From positions 2,108,001-2,172,000 of the forward strand of contig JAGKQI010000100.1 of assembly GCA_018806915.1 (NCBI GenBank): a stretch of 64,000 nt of DNA, read 5' to 3'. Position 1 is the first letter of the stretch, and each line of letters starts with the position of its first letter. The position numbers were made by a program, and so were the translations under genes. The notes beneath the pieces were generated by a model that did no database searches, was not told the DNA's origin, and saw only the letters and a program-made list of their open reading frames with translations. This DNA comes from Phytophthora colocasiae. Taxonomy: Eukaryota; Oomycota; Peronosporomycetes; Peronosporales; Peronosporaceae. This document shows positions 1 through 9,755 of the stretch, in pieces.

Positions 1-61
1 CTGGCAGGGACTCTGACTGGCAAAAAACGCCACACAACCAAACATCCCCGTACCAACCAAA

Positions 62-1077
62 ATGGGCCGTCGCTCCGCTTCCCCGCGCCGCAGCCGCAGT
101 CGCAGCCCACGTCGATCCCGTCCGCGCAGTCGCAGCGGCAGTCGCGGGCGTGGTCAGTCTCCGCCCAAGCGCTCGCGTGGCGACCGACGTGGCCGCTCCC
201 GGTCCCGTTCGCGCGACCGGCGGAGAGACCGTAGTCGCCCCCGTGGAAACCGCGACCGCCGTGGCCGCTCGCGCTCTTTTGACCGCCGTCGGGGCCGCCG
301 TGAGCCCATCAGCCTCCTGGTGCGCAATTTGGCGCCGGAGACGACGGCGGACGAGCTGCGTCACGCCTTCTCGCGCCGTTCGGGCGACATCCTGGACGTT
401 TACATCCCCAAGGAGTTCAGCACCAACCAGCCACGAGGCTTCGCGTTCATCGAGTTCGCGGACGCGGAGGTGGGACGCGACGTCAAGTTCAAAATGGACC
501 GCAAAGAGCTGGGCGGACGCGAGATCGCCGTGCTGTTCGCCAAGCAGTCCCGCAAGAGTCCACAGGAGATGCGTCGCATCCTCAACGTCCCGGGAGAAGG
601 CTCGCCGCGCCGCCGCTCCAAGTCCCGTTCGCGCTCGCGCTCAGGCTCGGCGAAGAGACGCAGCGCCAGTCCGGACAAGAAGCGGTCGCCGTCTCCGCGT
701 GCTTCGCCGTCCCCGCGCCGCCGTTCTCCGTCACCCAAGAAGTAAGATTTCTTTTTTTTTCACTGTGGAGGTAGGGTGGTAGTTTATCTGATGATTCTTT
801 GTTTGCTTCTGTAGGGAGGAAGCTAGTGCTGATCGCAGTCCGTCCGCTGAGTGAGTACCACGTGATTGTCAAGAGTTTTTCCCCCTGTTGCTTACAATTA
901 CTGCTTTTACTTTGTGTAGCGCCGACAAGGACGACGAGACGATGTCTGAGGTAAATTCTGCGTGAGTTTCATAGTGTTGGTTAGACCATGATCTAAACCC
1001 GTTTGCTGTTTCTTAACTGTAGTGAGCTGAACGCAACAATTGCTGCAATTGACGCTCCACTGCAAACTGATGGCTAA
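62..1077 (+). CDS. SR splicing factor (RS-RRM-RS), 4 exons
   Basis: Predicted pre-mRNA splicing factor of the SC35-like/SRSF10 type, acting in the nucleus. Residues 1-80 are Arg/Ser/Gly-rich with many RS and SR dipeptides. An RRM follows (about 83-165) with RNP2-like LLVRNL and RNP1-like RGFAFIEF, then a second RS/SP-rich tail. Proposed exons are 62-741, 815-850, 920-961 and 1023-1077 (270 aa), with GT-AG introns of 73, 69 and 61 nt and pyrimidine-rich TGTAG acceptors. Reading through intron 1 meets TAA at 743-745, so retention gives a 227-aa form lacking the last exons. The 3' end is uncertain: an acceptor at 1114, after a CTAAC branch-like site, would give a more charged tail ending at 1138 or 1265. 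The family call is firm and the C-terminus is not. Confidence 0.85.
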
Positions 1078-1852
1078 CATGGGCCCAGAACCAATTACCA
1101 CCGCAATTTTACAGGAAAAGAAGTCAGCCGGAGAGTGACAGTGAGCCAAGAGAGAAACAGGAGCGGGGAAAGAAGCCTTGCATTTTAACTCGATCAAGAA
1201 TGTTTCATGACGATGCTTGCGTTTCAAGACGCCGCCAAGGTTCAAGATGGCGGCGTTTGTGCTGACGAAGATTGCAACGGGCAGGACAGAGCAGATTGTT
1301 CAGGGAGCCAATGGACGACTAAGTGCTGCAGTTCGTGCTACATACAGTAATACGCGTACTTCTGTATCCGCAGCACTTGACAAGTACGATGTGATCGTGA
1401 AATTGCCAAGCTAAATGCGTTGCCCAGACGATAGGCGGCTCCGATGATAGACTGCCCTTTTACCAGCTGCAAGACACCTGATAAAGTCTATTACACATGT
1501 ACCTGTAGTTTTAGGCCCAGTAACTTTTGGATCACGCACAGGAGGAACTCTGATGTGACTTCAAGATTCGTCCGGTCATTGCTTACGTGAAAGTGAGGTC
1601 GATCGTCATCTACAGGCAAACAAAACCTGTCCACAGCCGCTACGATCACGGTGATGTTGTTCTCCCCGTCAACCAAATCGACTCACGCAATCAGTAAAAT
1701 CCCCATCCGCATCAACAGATTGGTCGTACGATGACGTCCAGAGGTGAATTTCCGTAGTACATGTATTCGATCACCTGGACCTCCGTACGCCCACCCACTT
1801 CACTTTCCATTTTCCCCAGCACCAACCACACCATCAAAGACCACAAGAAACG
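1078..1852. other. Intergenic/3' region of the SR gene
   Basis: No convincing separate gene. The first 190 bases may hold an alternative last exon of the SR gene (acceptor at 1114). A 65-codon ORF at 1217-1414 has no recognisable features. The rest is probably 3' UTR plus the promoter of the bZIP gene. Confidence 0.4.
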
Positions 1853-2763
1853 ATGTCCATGGTAGAAAATGATAACAGACTGGAGTTCCAATTCAAAGCT
1901 GGCCATGATAACATACGACAGCCATTCCCAGCCTACGTTCACATCAAGCAGAAATACCAAGAAGACTCACGGCTCCTTGCTGCAGTTTTCACTCGAAAAC
2001 GTACGTTCCAAGACTCCACAGATGAAGAACACAAGGCAAAAGTCAAACGATTCATCACCAACAAACGTCGAGAACAATGTCGGAACAACCAGGCACGCTA
2101 TCGTGACAGACAGCGCATTCATATGCGAGAGCTCCAGGAAAGCTCCATTACGTTGCGGCAAGAAGTGCAGGAGCTGTCTCAAAAGCGCTACTCCTTGTGC
2201 TACGGCGCCGACACCAAGAACAACGCGTGGAGCGCCGTCGTGGAGTACTTCCGCCTCTTTCGCCATGGAATTCTCATCTCCATGTCTCCAGTCGTACCGC
2301 ACGTCAAAGACCAGGAGTATTTCCTTCGAACTGTAATGGCTTCAGACGTTGCGCTTGGAGAACGGAGTGGCGTGGGCACGCTCATTGGACAGTGGCGGCG
2401 TTACTCGGCCTACTTCAGTAGCCCCCACTTGCAACTGAAGCGAGTGGAAGAGCAGCCGATGGGGGTTCTGCTTCATTGAGTCTTATGATCACAGAGACAA
2501 CACTCCGAAGTGTGTTCCCTCATCTGTTGGCTTCCACAAGCTCTAAGAACCTCCAGCTCTGCACTCGCCTTCTTGGTCAACGACTTGAGTGTCAATACAG
2601 CGTCAGTTTCCAATGGGAAGATGTCACCAAGCGCGTGATAGGACTGGAGTGCAAGATGGACTGGATAACGCCACTTCTCCAAGTACTAGGCAACCTCCTG
2701 GACGTTAACCTCTGCTTGGAAAAAGCTCTTATCACCCCATGCAACTTGATCGGCGAACTGTAG
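1853..2763 (+). CDS. Oomycete bZIP transcription factor, interrupted by a 1-base frameshift
   Basis: DNA-binding bZIP protein. The basic region, about residues 72-90, reads RREQCRNNQARYRDRQ. The family's invariant Asn of N-x7-R is Cys here (C-x7-R), a substitution known from oomycete bZIPs. A short leucine zipper follows (LQESSITLRQEVQEL). The first ORF stops at 2477-2479, but another frame of the same strand continues with a typical oomycete bZIP C-terminal half (ITETTLRSVFPHL onward) to 2763. The two frames meet at a GGGGG run (2461-2465), and one extra G would join them. This is either a real indel or a sequence error. An AATAAA lies just after the stop (2774). No intron with sensible borders explains the break. 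Confidence 0.75.
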
Positions 2764-2807
2764 CCTCGTACTGAATAAAACGCCACATTTCCATTCCCAA
2801 TTGACTA

Positions 2808-4117
2808 TTACCCTCCGATGAGGATCATCGGGCGGTTCTTGGCCTTTGACAGGCCGTACATATCTCCATGACCTCCAAGCGCAAACTTCTTACGCTTCAC
2901 GGCCACCTCAACGATATCTCGGATGTCTCTGTCGGCCACGTTGAAGCGCATGGCATCTCGCAGACTCACCTCGGTATTTCCGAACAGACAAACCTTGAGA
3001 TTCCCATCTGCAGTCAAGCGCAGTCGGTTGCAGGAGCCGCAGAAATGCTCGCTCATTGAGGTGATAAAGCCAAATTGACCCTTAAATCCAGGCACATGGA
3101 AGGCTTTCGACGTATCGTTCGCTCCATCCTGCAGTTTCTCCACAGTAGGAAACTCCGTCCGGATTGTGTCCATCATCTCCTTAAACGGCACGAAAGTCTC
3201 GTCATTCCACCGGTTGCTGTCGAAGGGCATCCACTCAATGAAGCGGACGTCCACTGCGTGTTTTTCTGTGAAAACTACGAAATCCACGAGTTCGTCCAGG
3301 TTGAAATGACGTTGTACGACGCAGTTGATCTTCAGAGGAGAGAAGCCCATCTTCTGCGCTTCTACAATGGCGTTTAAAACCCTCGTGAACCCTTGGCGCC
3401 TCGTGATATGCGCGAACTTATCCGGTTTCAACGTGTCCAGACTCACGTTCAATCGATCCACACCAGCCTGTTGCAGAGCCAAGAGCTTCTTCTGTAGTGT
3501 GAGGCCATTAGTAGTGACCCCAACCGATTTAATGCCTGGAATGGCTCGTAATTGAGTCACGAGGTCCACCAGATCTCGACGCAGTAGTGGTTCCCCTCCT
3601 GTCAACCGAATCCTCTTCACTCCCGAGGAAGCAAAGAGTTTCGCCAGTCGAACGATCTCTGAAGTGGTCAAAAGGTCCTCCACTCGTTGCAAGGGCACTC
3701 CATCTTCAGGCATACAGTAGCGACACCGTAGATTGCAGCGTTCAGTCAATGAGATGCGTAAATACGTGTGTGCTCGTCCGAATCGGTCTACCAGTTGCAT
3801 TGGCGCTGTCTGTCGAGGCTGTGAAAAATACACACAGATATTGTCAATATCACATTAGAAGCCTTCTACTGGGTCAATTTCAGCCGTACCACTTGTCGAA
3901 TCTCTGCCAGGATCCGACGGATCTGTTGCAGCGATTCTTCAGGGTTTAGAGGAGCTTCTTGAGCTGGTTCACCGCCGGAATGACCCTCTGGTCGACTGCT
4001 CTGGATAAAATCCTGCAGTTTCGGGCCGTCTGCTACCTGGCGCTTCCACTCGCTGCGAGTACTGAAGAATACACTGCGACGTACGTGTCTGGACAGGGAA
4101 GAGGCGAAGCGCTGCAT
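2808..4117 (-). CDS. MOCS1A: Molybdenum cofactor biosynthesis radical-SAM protein (MoaA/CNX2/MOCS1A), mitochondrial
   Basis: First step of molybdenum-cofactor synthesis: converts GTP to the cyclic pyranopterin precursor together with a MoaC partner. Exon 2 (3818-2808) holds the radical-SAM cluster C-x3-C-x2-C (CNLRCRYC), the SAM-binding LTGGEPLLR, the C-terminal cluster C-x2-C-x13-C (CGSCNRLRLT..KVC) and a terminal GG dipeptide, which MOCS1A needs for activity. Exon 1 (4117-about 3890) adds 76 residues. They begin MQRFASSLSRHVRRSVFFST, a basic amphipathic presequence that fits mitochondrial import. The intron (3889-3819, 71 nt) has acceptor TTTTTCACAG and keeps phase 0; the donor could be 3 nt upstream. 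About 412 aa, normal for the family. Converges on the bZIP gene with only 44 bp between stops. Confidence 0.9.
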
Positions 4118-4271
4118 CGCTTGAGCTGTTGATCGGCAGGTCGAGGAATGACACTGGTCGGTTCTCTGTTTGATTTGTGAGATTGTATCATTATTACGGG
4201 ACGTAACAGCAATACATTGTATTGATTTGTTCAAACTACGTCCCTGAAAGAAAGGTGCAAGCAGACAAGCA

Positions 4272-6182
4272 TCAACTTTTACCATAATCATTTTCCAGTC
4301 GCTGACGTAGCAGAAGACGCTTTGTAAGCTTCTCCCAGCGCTTGAGTACCAGTTTCTGGTTGTGTGCAATGGCCTTTTCAATGGTTTGTTGCTGCTTCTC
4401 AGCGTGGGCGTCCAATAGCGTCGCCTCGTGGGTTCTTGCGACTACAATACCAGACACTTTGGGCATCGTCCGGCCGCTGCGCGTCTCGAAGCCCACAACG
4501 GCAGGTGCAAAGTCGATTCCCAGGGATTCAGCGATGATATCAATGCGAGGCAGACGGAGATGGACTGCACCTTTAGGGATATGAGCTGGACTCCAGATCT
4601 CAATGTTCCCGTACTGGTTCTTCGGTACACAACCGTCCACTAATGAAGGCGACTCGAATTCCATCGTCTGCCACAGTCCAAAAAGAGCTAACGACGACCC
4701 ACCAGACCTCTCAGCAGTGCTGTTGTCACTGTGGTCACTACCTCCAGCATCGTCACCTCTTGTCTTCCACTTGGCAGGTTTCTGACGTTCACTCTCCTTG
4801 ACAACTCGACCAAGACGACGCCACTTGAAAGCGGACTGCAGTGGTTGTACGTGCGCACGGAGAAAGACTGGTTGGCCATTGAATAACCCAACCACTTTAC
4901 GAGGGTGAAGACACTCCGATTGGCGTAGATGACATTCCAGAACATACTGATGATGTTTCCTGAAACCTTCCAGACTTGATGGCATGCCTTCTGCCAATTT
5001 CAACGTCTCCAATTTCTTCTCCTCTTGTGCGAGAGCCTTTTCCTCATCTTCTGGTTCTTGAAGCAGTCCGACACGCTGATCTGTCGAGTCTTCGTTGTAC
5101 CGTTCGATCACTTGTTTCAGCCACGAGTTAGCGAGCCGCAACTCCAGACTTTTGCTCCACTGACCAGTGTACCGTGGAGTAACATCCACAACCAAACCAT
5201 CGTCTTGAATGCTAATCACGTACGAGAAACGTGCTGCTTTGCCTCGCAAGGGCTCAACCTCCAGCGGTCGATCGACCAATCGACGTACTGCATCAACATG
5301 AATCCACTCCTGCTTCTTCTCGTCCAGCACTTCACACCACTGCCAAAACACTCGATGCACTAAGTCTGTACCCTCTTTATCGTCCTCCTTGGCCTCATTT
5401 GACGCTCTCCTCTTCAATAACCTATCTGCAACCTTTTGTGCTCTTCGTCGCTTGGTCGGTCTCTGCTTAAATGATGACTCAAACGCTTTCCCTTTCTGCA
5501 CTAGCACCGGATCCAGAGCGTACGTGAGACGATAGCGTAGCTGCAGAGCTCCACAGAGAGCAGCAAGTAGAACTGACAACTCATAATCCCGTCCTTTTCG
5601 ATTGAAGAACGCGTTCATCAGACTGGACTCCGTTATAAGCTCCTTCTCTTCAGTTTCCTCTGCTTCTTCTAACAATTGAAACTCTCGATTAAACCACCGG
5701 ATCAACAGCTCCAACGAATAGGCAAGTGGCTGCTGTGTCATCTCAACGAGGAAATCCACGTCGCTAGTGGCAGTTAAAGAGAGCAAAAGCCCTCGTAGCA
5801 ATGGAGAACGACTGAGTTTTGTCCATTTGATGCGTGTACCCAAAAGAACCAGCAAATGCGTTTGATGAAGCGCCTTCTCTCGCTGTTTCTCGTCTTTTGA
5901 CAAGCGAATGACTGGACGTCGTCTCTTACGAGCTACTGAGGCTGCGTCCTGCTCTGCCAGCGACTGATTAACCTGTTCCCAGTCAATTTGTTGCAGATTT
6001 TCAGTCGGATTGTCATCAGTTATGGGAGGCTCTTGTGTCTGCTGAGGGGAATTGGAAGGTTCTGGCTGAGAAGTAGCAGTAGCGGGGACATCAGGTAATA
6101 CACCGACGTCTTCCCAGTCCACGTCGCTCTCTTCCTCGTCGTCCAGCTCCCCCGCAGAGTACGCGAACTCCTCAGACGCCAT
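4272..6182 (-). CDS. RAD4: DNA damage recognition protein XPC/Rad4
   Basis: Lesion sensor of global-genome nucleotide-excision repair; nuclear. 636 aa from the Met followed by ASEEFAY. The preceding 30 codons of the open frame look like non-coding DNA. Order: acidic N-terminus; transglutaminase-like fold (about 120-400, with HQTHLLVLLGTRI and the long TG domain); BHD1 (MPSSLEGFRKHHQYVLERH-like, then HPRKVVGLFNGQPVFLR); BHD2 (LFGLWQTMEFESPSLVDG, VPKNQYGNIEIW); BHD3 (RIDIIAESLGIDFAPAVVGF); and a coiled C-terminal tail rich in Lys/Gln. Shorter than human XPC but close to yeast Rad4. Single exon. Its stop lies 154 bp upstream of the MoaA start on the same strand. Confidence 0.92.
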   Translation of the reverse strand: MASEEFAYSAGELDDEEESDVDWEDVGVLPDVPATATSQPEPSNSPQQTQEPPITDDNPTENLQQIDWEQVNQSLAEQDAASVARKRRRPVIRLSKDEKQREKALHQTHLLVLLGTRIKWTKLSRSPLLRGLLLSLTATSDVDFLVEMTQQPLAYSLELLIRWFNREFQLLEEAEETEEKELITESSLMNAFFNRKGRDYELSVLLAALCGALQLRYRLTYALDPVLVQKGKAFESSFKQRPTKRRRAQKVADRLLKRRASNEAKEDDKEGTDLVHRVFWQWCEVLDEKKQEWIHVDAVRRLVDRPLEVEPLRGKAARFSYVISIQDDGLVVDVTPRYTGQWSKSLELRLANSWLKQVIERYNEDSTDQRVGLLQEPEDEEKALAQEEKKLETLKLAEGMPSSLEGFRKHHQYVLECHLRQSECLHPRKVVGLFNGQPVFLRAHVQPLQSAFKWRRLGRVVKESERQKPAKWKTRGDDAGGSDHSDNSTAERSGGSSLALFGLWQTMEFESPSLVDGCVPKNQYGNIEIWSPAHIPKGAVHLRLPRIDIIAESLGIDFAPAVVGFETRSGRTMPKVSGIVVARTHEATLLDAHAEKQQQTIEKAIAHNQKLVLKRWEKLTKRLLLRQRLENDYGKS

Positions 6183-6289
6183 TTGGCAAATCACCTCAGT
6201 AGAATGACACAAAATAGTGACATTGACAGTTAATATCACGTCATCGTGATGTGATCTGTCAAACATGACCAACCTTTTTTTCTTGCCAG

Positions 6290-6543
6290 CAGTGCTGGTC
6301 TGCTGTTATTGTTTTCTTGTTGTTTCTGGTTTTCTGTAGTTTCTTGTTAAATGGAGTGTCTGCACTCTTACCGATCCGTTACGAGTTGGAACAGCCCGTT
6401 GTGTCTGCCGAGGCTCCTTCAGGCCCATAACCTATTTGCAAACACCCAGCCTTGCCTCGTTCCGACCTGCAATGCAGAGAGCAGTATCATGGCGACAGCC
6501 TAACGTTCGATGTGGCTGTAGCACCATTGTGCTGGTTGCAAGG
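6290..6543 (-). pseudogene. Relic of the 3' end of an HNH-type gene, left flank of element A
   Basis: Reading the minus strand, this stretch resembles the C-terminal end and 3' flank of the HNH-like gene that ends at 17140. Both share a block like CTATGGAGCTGAAGGCACCTC (here GTTATGGGCCTGAAGGAGCC) and a downstream stretch around cagtgctggtctg..tttcttgtt. Reading frame is lost. It shows that an HNH copy existed on this side before element A inserted. Similarity was judged by eye. Confidence 0.5.
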
Positions 6544-7332
6544 TGTAAGGGATCCTCGATGCAGGACGGATTCGAACGGCTGGGCGCTATGACGGACGAG
6601 GCGTGTAGCGAGGAAGTGGCCTCGGGAGACGGGCAGTCGGCCAGGTGGCTTGAAGTACCTCGGTCGCAGTTTGATACCTCCCGTGGGTTGATAGTGCGAA
6701 GCCCAGGAGCGAGCACGTGGCGAGCTTTTGGCGGATTGGACGGAGATTCCGACGAGGTCTCACTTTAGTTTTGGACGGAGACCACACGGAGGTCTCACTT
6801 CTCTTTTGACCTTGGACGAGTGAAAGGCAGCAGAGGCTGTTGGACGGACGGACGGACGGACGAAGCGGACGGCTGAAGGCTACGACCGAACGGAGAGACT
6901 GACGCGGCGGACTAGGCTCAGGCGAGGCTGTGTGTGGAGGTGGCGTGTTAACTCGTTGTTGGACGGGTAGCAGGAAGCTGGGTTGACTCACAGTCGTTGG
7001 ACGTGAAGGGGCGTGCTACTTCATAGTCGTTGGACGTGGAGAAGCGTGAAGCTCACTGTTGTTGTACAGTTCAAGCAGCTTAGTATCTCAGCACGAAGTC
7101 GTTCGACCTGCAGGTAGTGTCATCGTACAGTCCCGGGAAGTAGTAGTTGTAGGACGGACGAGCGTAGATAATAATAAATAGGGACGCTCACTAGCAAGTG
7201 GCGTACCGGCGCGGTGAACCGAGCCATCGAGTGTTGGACGGACGTTGAAAGAGGACCCAGGCGAGAAAACGTAAGCGAAGCACGGACAACTATATTACCC
7301 GCCGGCACGCAGGTGATAGTAGACGTGTTACA
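6544..7332 (+). repeat. 5' LTR of element A
   Basis: 789 bp, begins TGTAAGGGATCC and ends GTGTTACA. Contains a (GGAC)n stretch near 6840 and an AATAATAAATA block near 7165 that could serve as poly(A) signal. It carries a 9-bp segment near 7256 that the 3' copy lacks. Confidence 0.93.
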
Positions 7333-7351
7333 TGGTGGTCATACAGGGGCC
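7333..7351 (+). promoter_or_regulatory. Primer-binding site of element A
   Basis: TGGTGGTCATACAGGGGCC follows the LTR directly and starts with TGG, the complement of a tRNA CCA end. The same 19 bases occur in element C at 59248-59266. The matching tRNA was not identified. Confidence 0.7.
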
Positions 7352-7385
7352 TCTTTCTAGACAACGAAAACCCCGAAGAACGAGA

Positions 7386-9755
7386 ATGAGCGAGACAATG
7401 GAGATGGCAAGAACAACGAGTCGAACCAAGACACGAACGGTGATGTTATCACCACGAGGGACATCTGGACGAGCAGAACGAAATTCACACGAGGCGGTAC
7501 TAGACGATGACGAACAGTTTGCTGGCGGTCCAAGTGAAGGCGATCCTGATTCGGACAACACGGTATTGCTTGAGGAGAAACGGGCACCGACAGTAAGCGA
7601 ACTGTCAGCGTCTCCAGTACGGACGAGAAGTCAAACACGACGCAGCCCCGCATCGGTAGCTGTGGACAGGCCCGTAGAAACTCCGGAGACCAAGAGATCC
7701 TCACGAGCGGTAAAGGCAGCGAAGGCAACGCGTGGCCGCGCTACGGGTCAGCCTAAACGGAAGCAGATAACACAGCGTACGGACGACGGCGGCTCGGCGC
7801 AGACGGAGGCCCCAAGATCAACATCACGAGAGTCGTCCACGGCAATAGGCACACACGCATCAGGAGTATTGTCGCAGGCAGTAGGAGAACCAACAGAAGG
7901 CACGGCGGGAGATCTTGAGCCTCAGGGAGCCACTCCGGAGAACCTGGAAGAAGCGATCCGGCGGCTGCAAGTGGAGATAGCGCAGCTACGAAGCCATTCC
8001 GACCGAGGAGAAATCCACCAACCACAAGTGCGACAGGACGAAGAACCCGCACCACGGGACCATCCAGAAAGACCACGACGCGCGGCTTCGGCGCGGCGAG
8101 CCAGAAGTGCAAGACGACACGAAGAACGAAGACCAAGGAGCCACGCAAGGTCGGAACGAGCACGAAGTCATCAGCGATCGCGATCTCGACGGCGTGAGCA
8201 AGCAGCACCTGGAGGAGCCAGCGACCCATCCTCTGGAGACGACAGCAGTTCGGACGAGTCATGGCGTGGAAGTGACCACGGACGTTATCCTCCCAGTGGT
8301 GAGTCAAGCAGTTCTTCCAGTAGTGAATCAAGCATCGAGTCGACCGGCAGCAGCGACGAATCGGACGACGGGCGACGACGAGTACGGCGAGTGAGCCCGG
8401 AACGGCGTGGACGTAGGCGTCGAGTTAGTCGGGAACGACATGAGCGAGCCAGGCGACGTGGACGGCACCAGCAACAGGAACGAAGAGAACATCGACGAGA
8501 ACGGCGAGACCGGAGACCTTCACGAAGGAGCGTCAAGGAGTTGGAGCTGCCGTCCTTCAAACCAGAAGTTGGAGTATCTGCATCGACATGGGTAGATCGA
8601 GTAGATTTGGCGCTTCAAGGAGCAAAAGAGTCCGGACGAGGCAAATGGAGTGACCATGCGTTGTACTTCATTCTCGGCAACAAACTTATGGATAACGCAG
8701 CACGGTGGTGGGTGAATTACGACAGACGCCTACGACCTGAAGACCGGACATGGACGAATTTGAAGGAAGGCCTTCTACAGCGATATGGGCCACCGGTGAA
8801 CCTCGACGAAGCGGAATGGCGAGTGAATTCCCGGAAGATGTTCCACGGAGAGTCATATGCTGACTTCGCAGCAGGCTTGAGAGAAGCAGCCGAGAGAAAC
8901 GACGTGGAAGAGAGGGTGTTCTTGGCGCAGTTTTACCGAGAAATTGATCGAGTGACGCGGCAGTTGGTGAAGCAGCCACCCGTGCCCAAGACCTTGGAAC
9001 AAGCGGTACGGAAGGCGAGAGACTTGAACGACCCGTTGGAGACTGTGGCGCCACGGATGCAGCAACTTGGCCAGACGTATATGAACGGACCGGCGGCGGT
9101 ACCAATTCAAGTGACGGGTGCGAATCAAGCGACCATGGTGGTGCCTGGAATCGGAGGGATTAAGCTCCCTGTGGCTGAAGAGAATATGACAAGTGCGGCG
9201 ATGGCTGACGTGGATCCGGATGGCTTCACGCTCTACACCAACCCACTCGGAGTATGGAACAAGTTCACTGGAATGTATGAAGAGCCAGTTGGGCGGTACT
9301 GGAATCGGAGGTACTGGGCGAAAAGGAAGAAAGAACGCAAACGGACGGCTGCCCCGGCGAAGAAGGAACCGCAGAAGAGGACGAAGAAGCCCAAGGTACG
9401 ACGCGAAGAATCCAGCGAGGAAGAGACTGCGCCCAAACGGAAGGTGAAGAGCACTGCGCCTGTGTTGCAGGTGACGACGGATAGACAATCGGGTGGTGGA
9501 TCGACAGGACGAGACACACGAACACATGGGCACGGGACGAAGACGAGTGAGGCAGAGAGTGTTTGCAGCAACTGTGGGAACAAGGGTCACCACATCCGAC
9601 AGTGCCCGAACGGCATCAAGTGCTACGCGTGCCAGAAGTTTGGACACTTCGCCAGAGAATGCCCTGACACCGAAGCAAGGACGCGAAATGACGCCTACAT
9701 GAAGCAACGCGGAGAACGGAGTAACGCGTCCTCGGGAAACGAGCACCGGGCGTAG
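7386..9755 (+). CDS. Gag of gypsy element A
   Basis: Structural polyprotein of the element, 789 aa from the Met at 7386. The open frame reaches back to an ATG at 7332, but that overlaps the LTR end and PBS. The N-terminal 370 residues are Arg/Ser/Glu-rich and disordered. A retrotransposon-gag capsid domain follows (about 395-560; ARWWVNYDRRL, FHGESYADFAAGLREAAERN), then a Lys/Arg linker. Near the end are two CCHC zinc knuckles, CSNCGNKGHHIRQC and CYACQKFGHFAREC. It stops with TAG at 9753-9755. Twelve nt earlier is the slippery heptamer GGGAAAC in the frame needed to shift into pol. Confidence 0.9.
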   Translation: MSETMEMARTTSRTKTRTVMLSPRGTSGRAERNSHEAVLDDDEQFAGGPSEGDPDSDNTVLLEEKRAPTVSELSASPVRTRSQTRRSPASVAVDRPVETPETKRSSRAVKAAKATRGRATGQPKRKQITQRTDDGGSAQTEAPRSTSRESSTAIGTHASGVLSQAVGEPTEGTAGDLEPQGATPENLEEAIRRLQVEIAQLRSHSDRGEIHQPQVRQDEEPAPRDHPERPRRAASARRARSARRHEERRPRSHARSERARSHQRSRSRRREQAAPGGASDPSSGDDSSSDESWRGSDHGRYPPSGESSSSSSSESSIESTGSSDESDDGRRRVRRVSPERRGRRRRVSRERHERARRRGRHQQQERREHRRERRDRRPSRRSVKELELPSFKPEVGVSASTWVDRVDLALQGAKESGRGKWSDHALYFILGNKLMDNAARWWVNYDRRLRPEDRTWTNLKEGLLQRYGPPVNLDEAEWRVNSRKMFHGESYADFAAGLREAAERNDVEERVFLAQFYREIDRVTRQLVKQPPVPKTLEQAVRKARDLNDPLETVAPRMQQLGQTYMNGPAAVPIQVTGANQATMVVPGIGGIKLPVAEENMTSAAMADVDPDGFTLYTNPLGVWNKFTGMYEEPVGRYWNRRYWAKRKKERKRTAAPAKKEPQKRTKKPKVRREESSEEETAPKRKVKSTAPVLQVTTDRQSGGGSTGRDTRTHGHGTKTSEAESVCSNCGNKGHHIRQCPNGIKCYACQKFGHFARECPDTEARTRNDAYMKQRGERSNASSGNEHRA
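9734..9740 (+). promoter_or_regulatory. -1 ribosomal frameshift heptamer (G GGA AAC), element A
   Basis: Gag is read in the frame GGA AAC here; slipping back one base gives GGG AAA and enters the pol frame. The pol frame is open only from 9725, so the shift must occur between 9725 and the gag stop at 9753. The heptamer lies in that 28-nt window. A downstream pairing is weak (CGTAG 9751-9755 with CTGCG 9764-9768, one G-U). Confidence 0.7.

Noticed and set aside
150..782. 210-codon plus-strand ORF overlapping the SR gene
   Set aside because: Arg-rich shadow of the RS/RRM coding sequence in another frame; no domain.
1217..1414. 65-codon ORF after the SR gene
   Set aside because: No features, and overlaps possible alternative last exons of the SR gene.
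3866..4381. 171-codon minus-strand ORF
   Set aside because: Its last 84 codons are exon 1 of MoaA; the part before the Met at 4117 is promoter/3' UTR read-through.
6436..6768. ORFs spanning the LTR starts of element A (also 14892-15446)
   Set aside because: Their shared C-terminus is simply the LTR sequence read in one frame; no independent gene.
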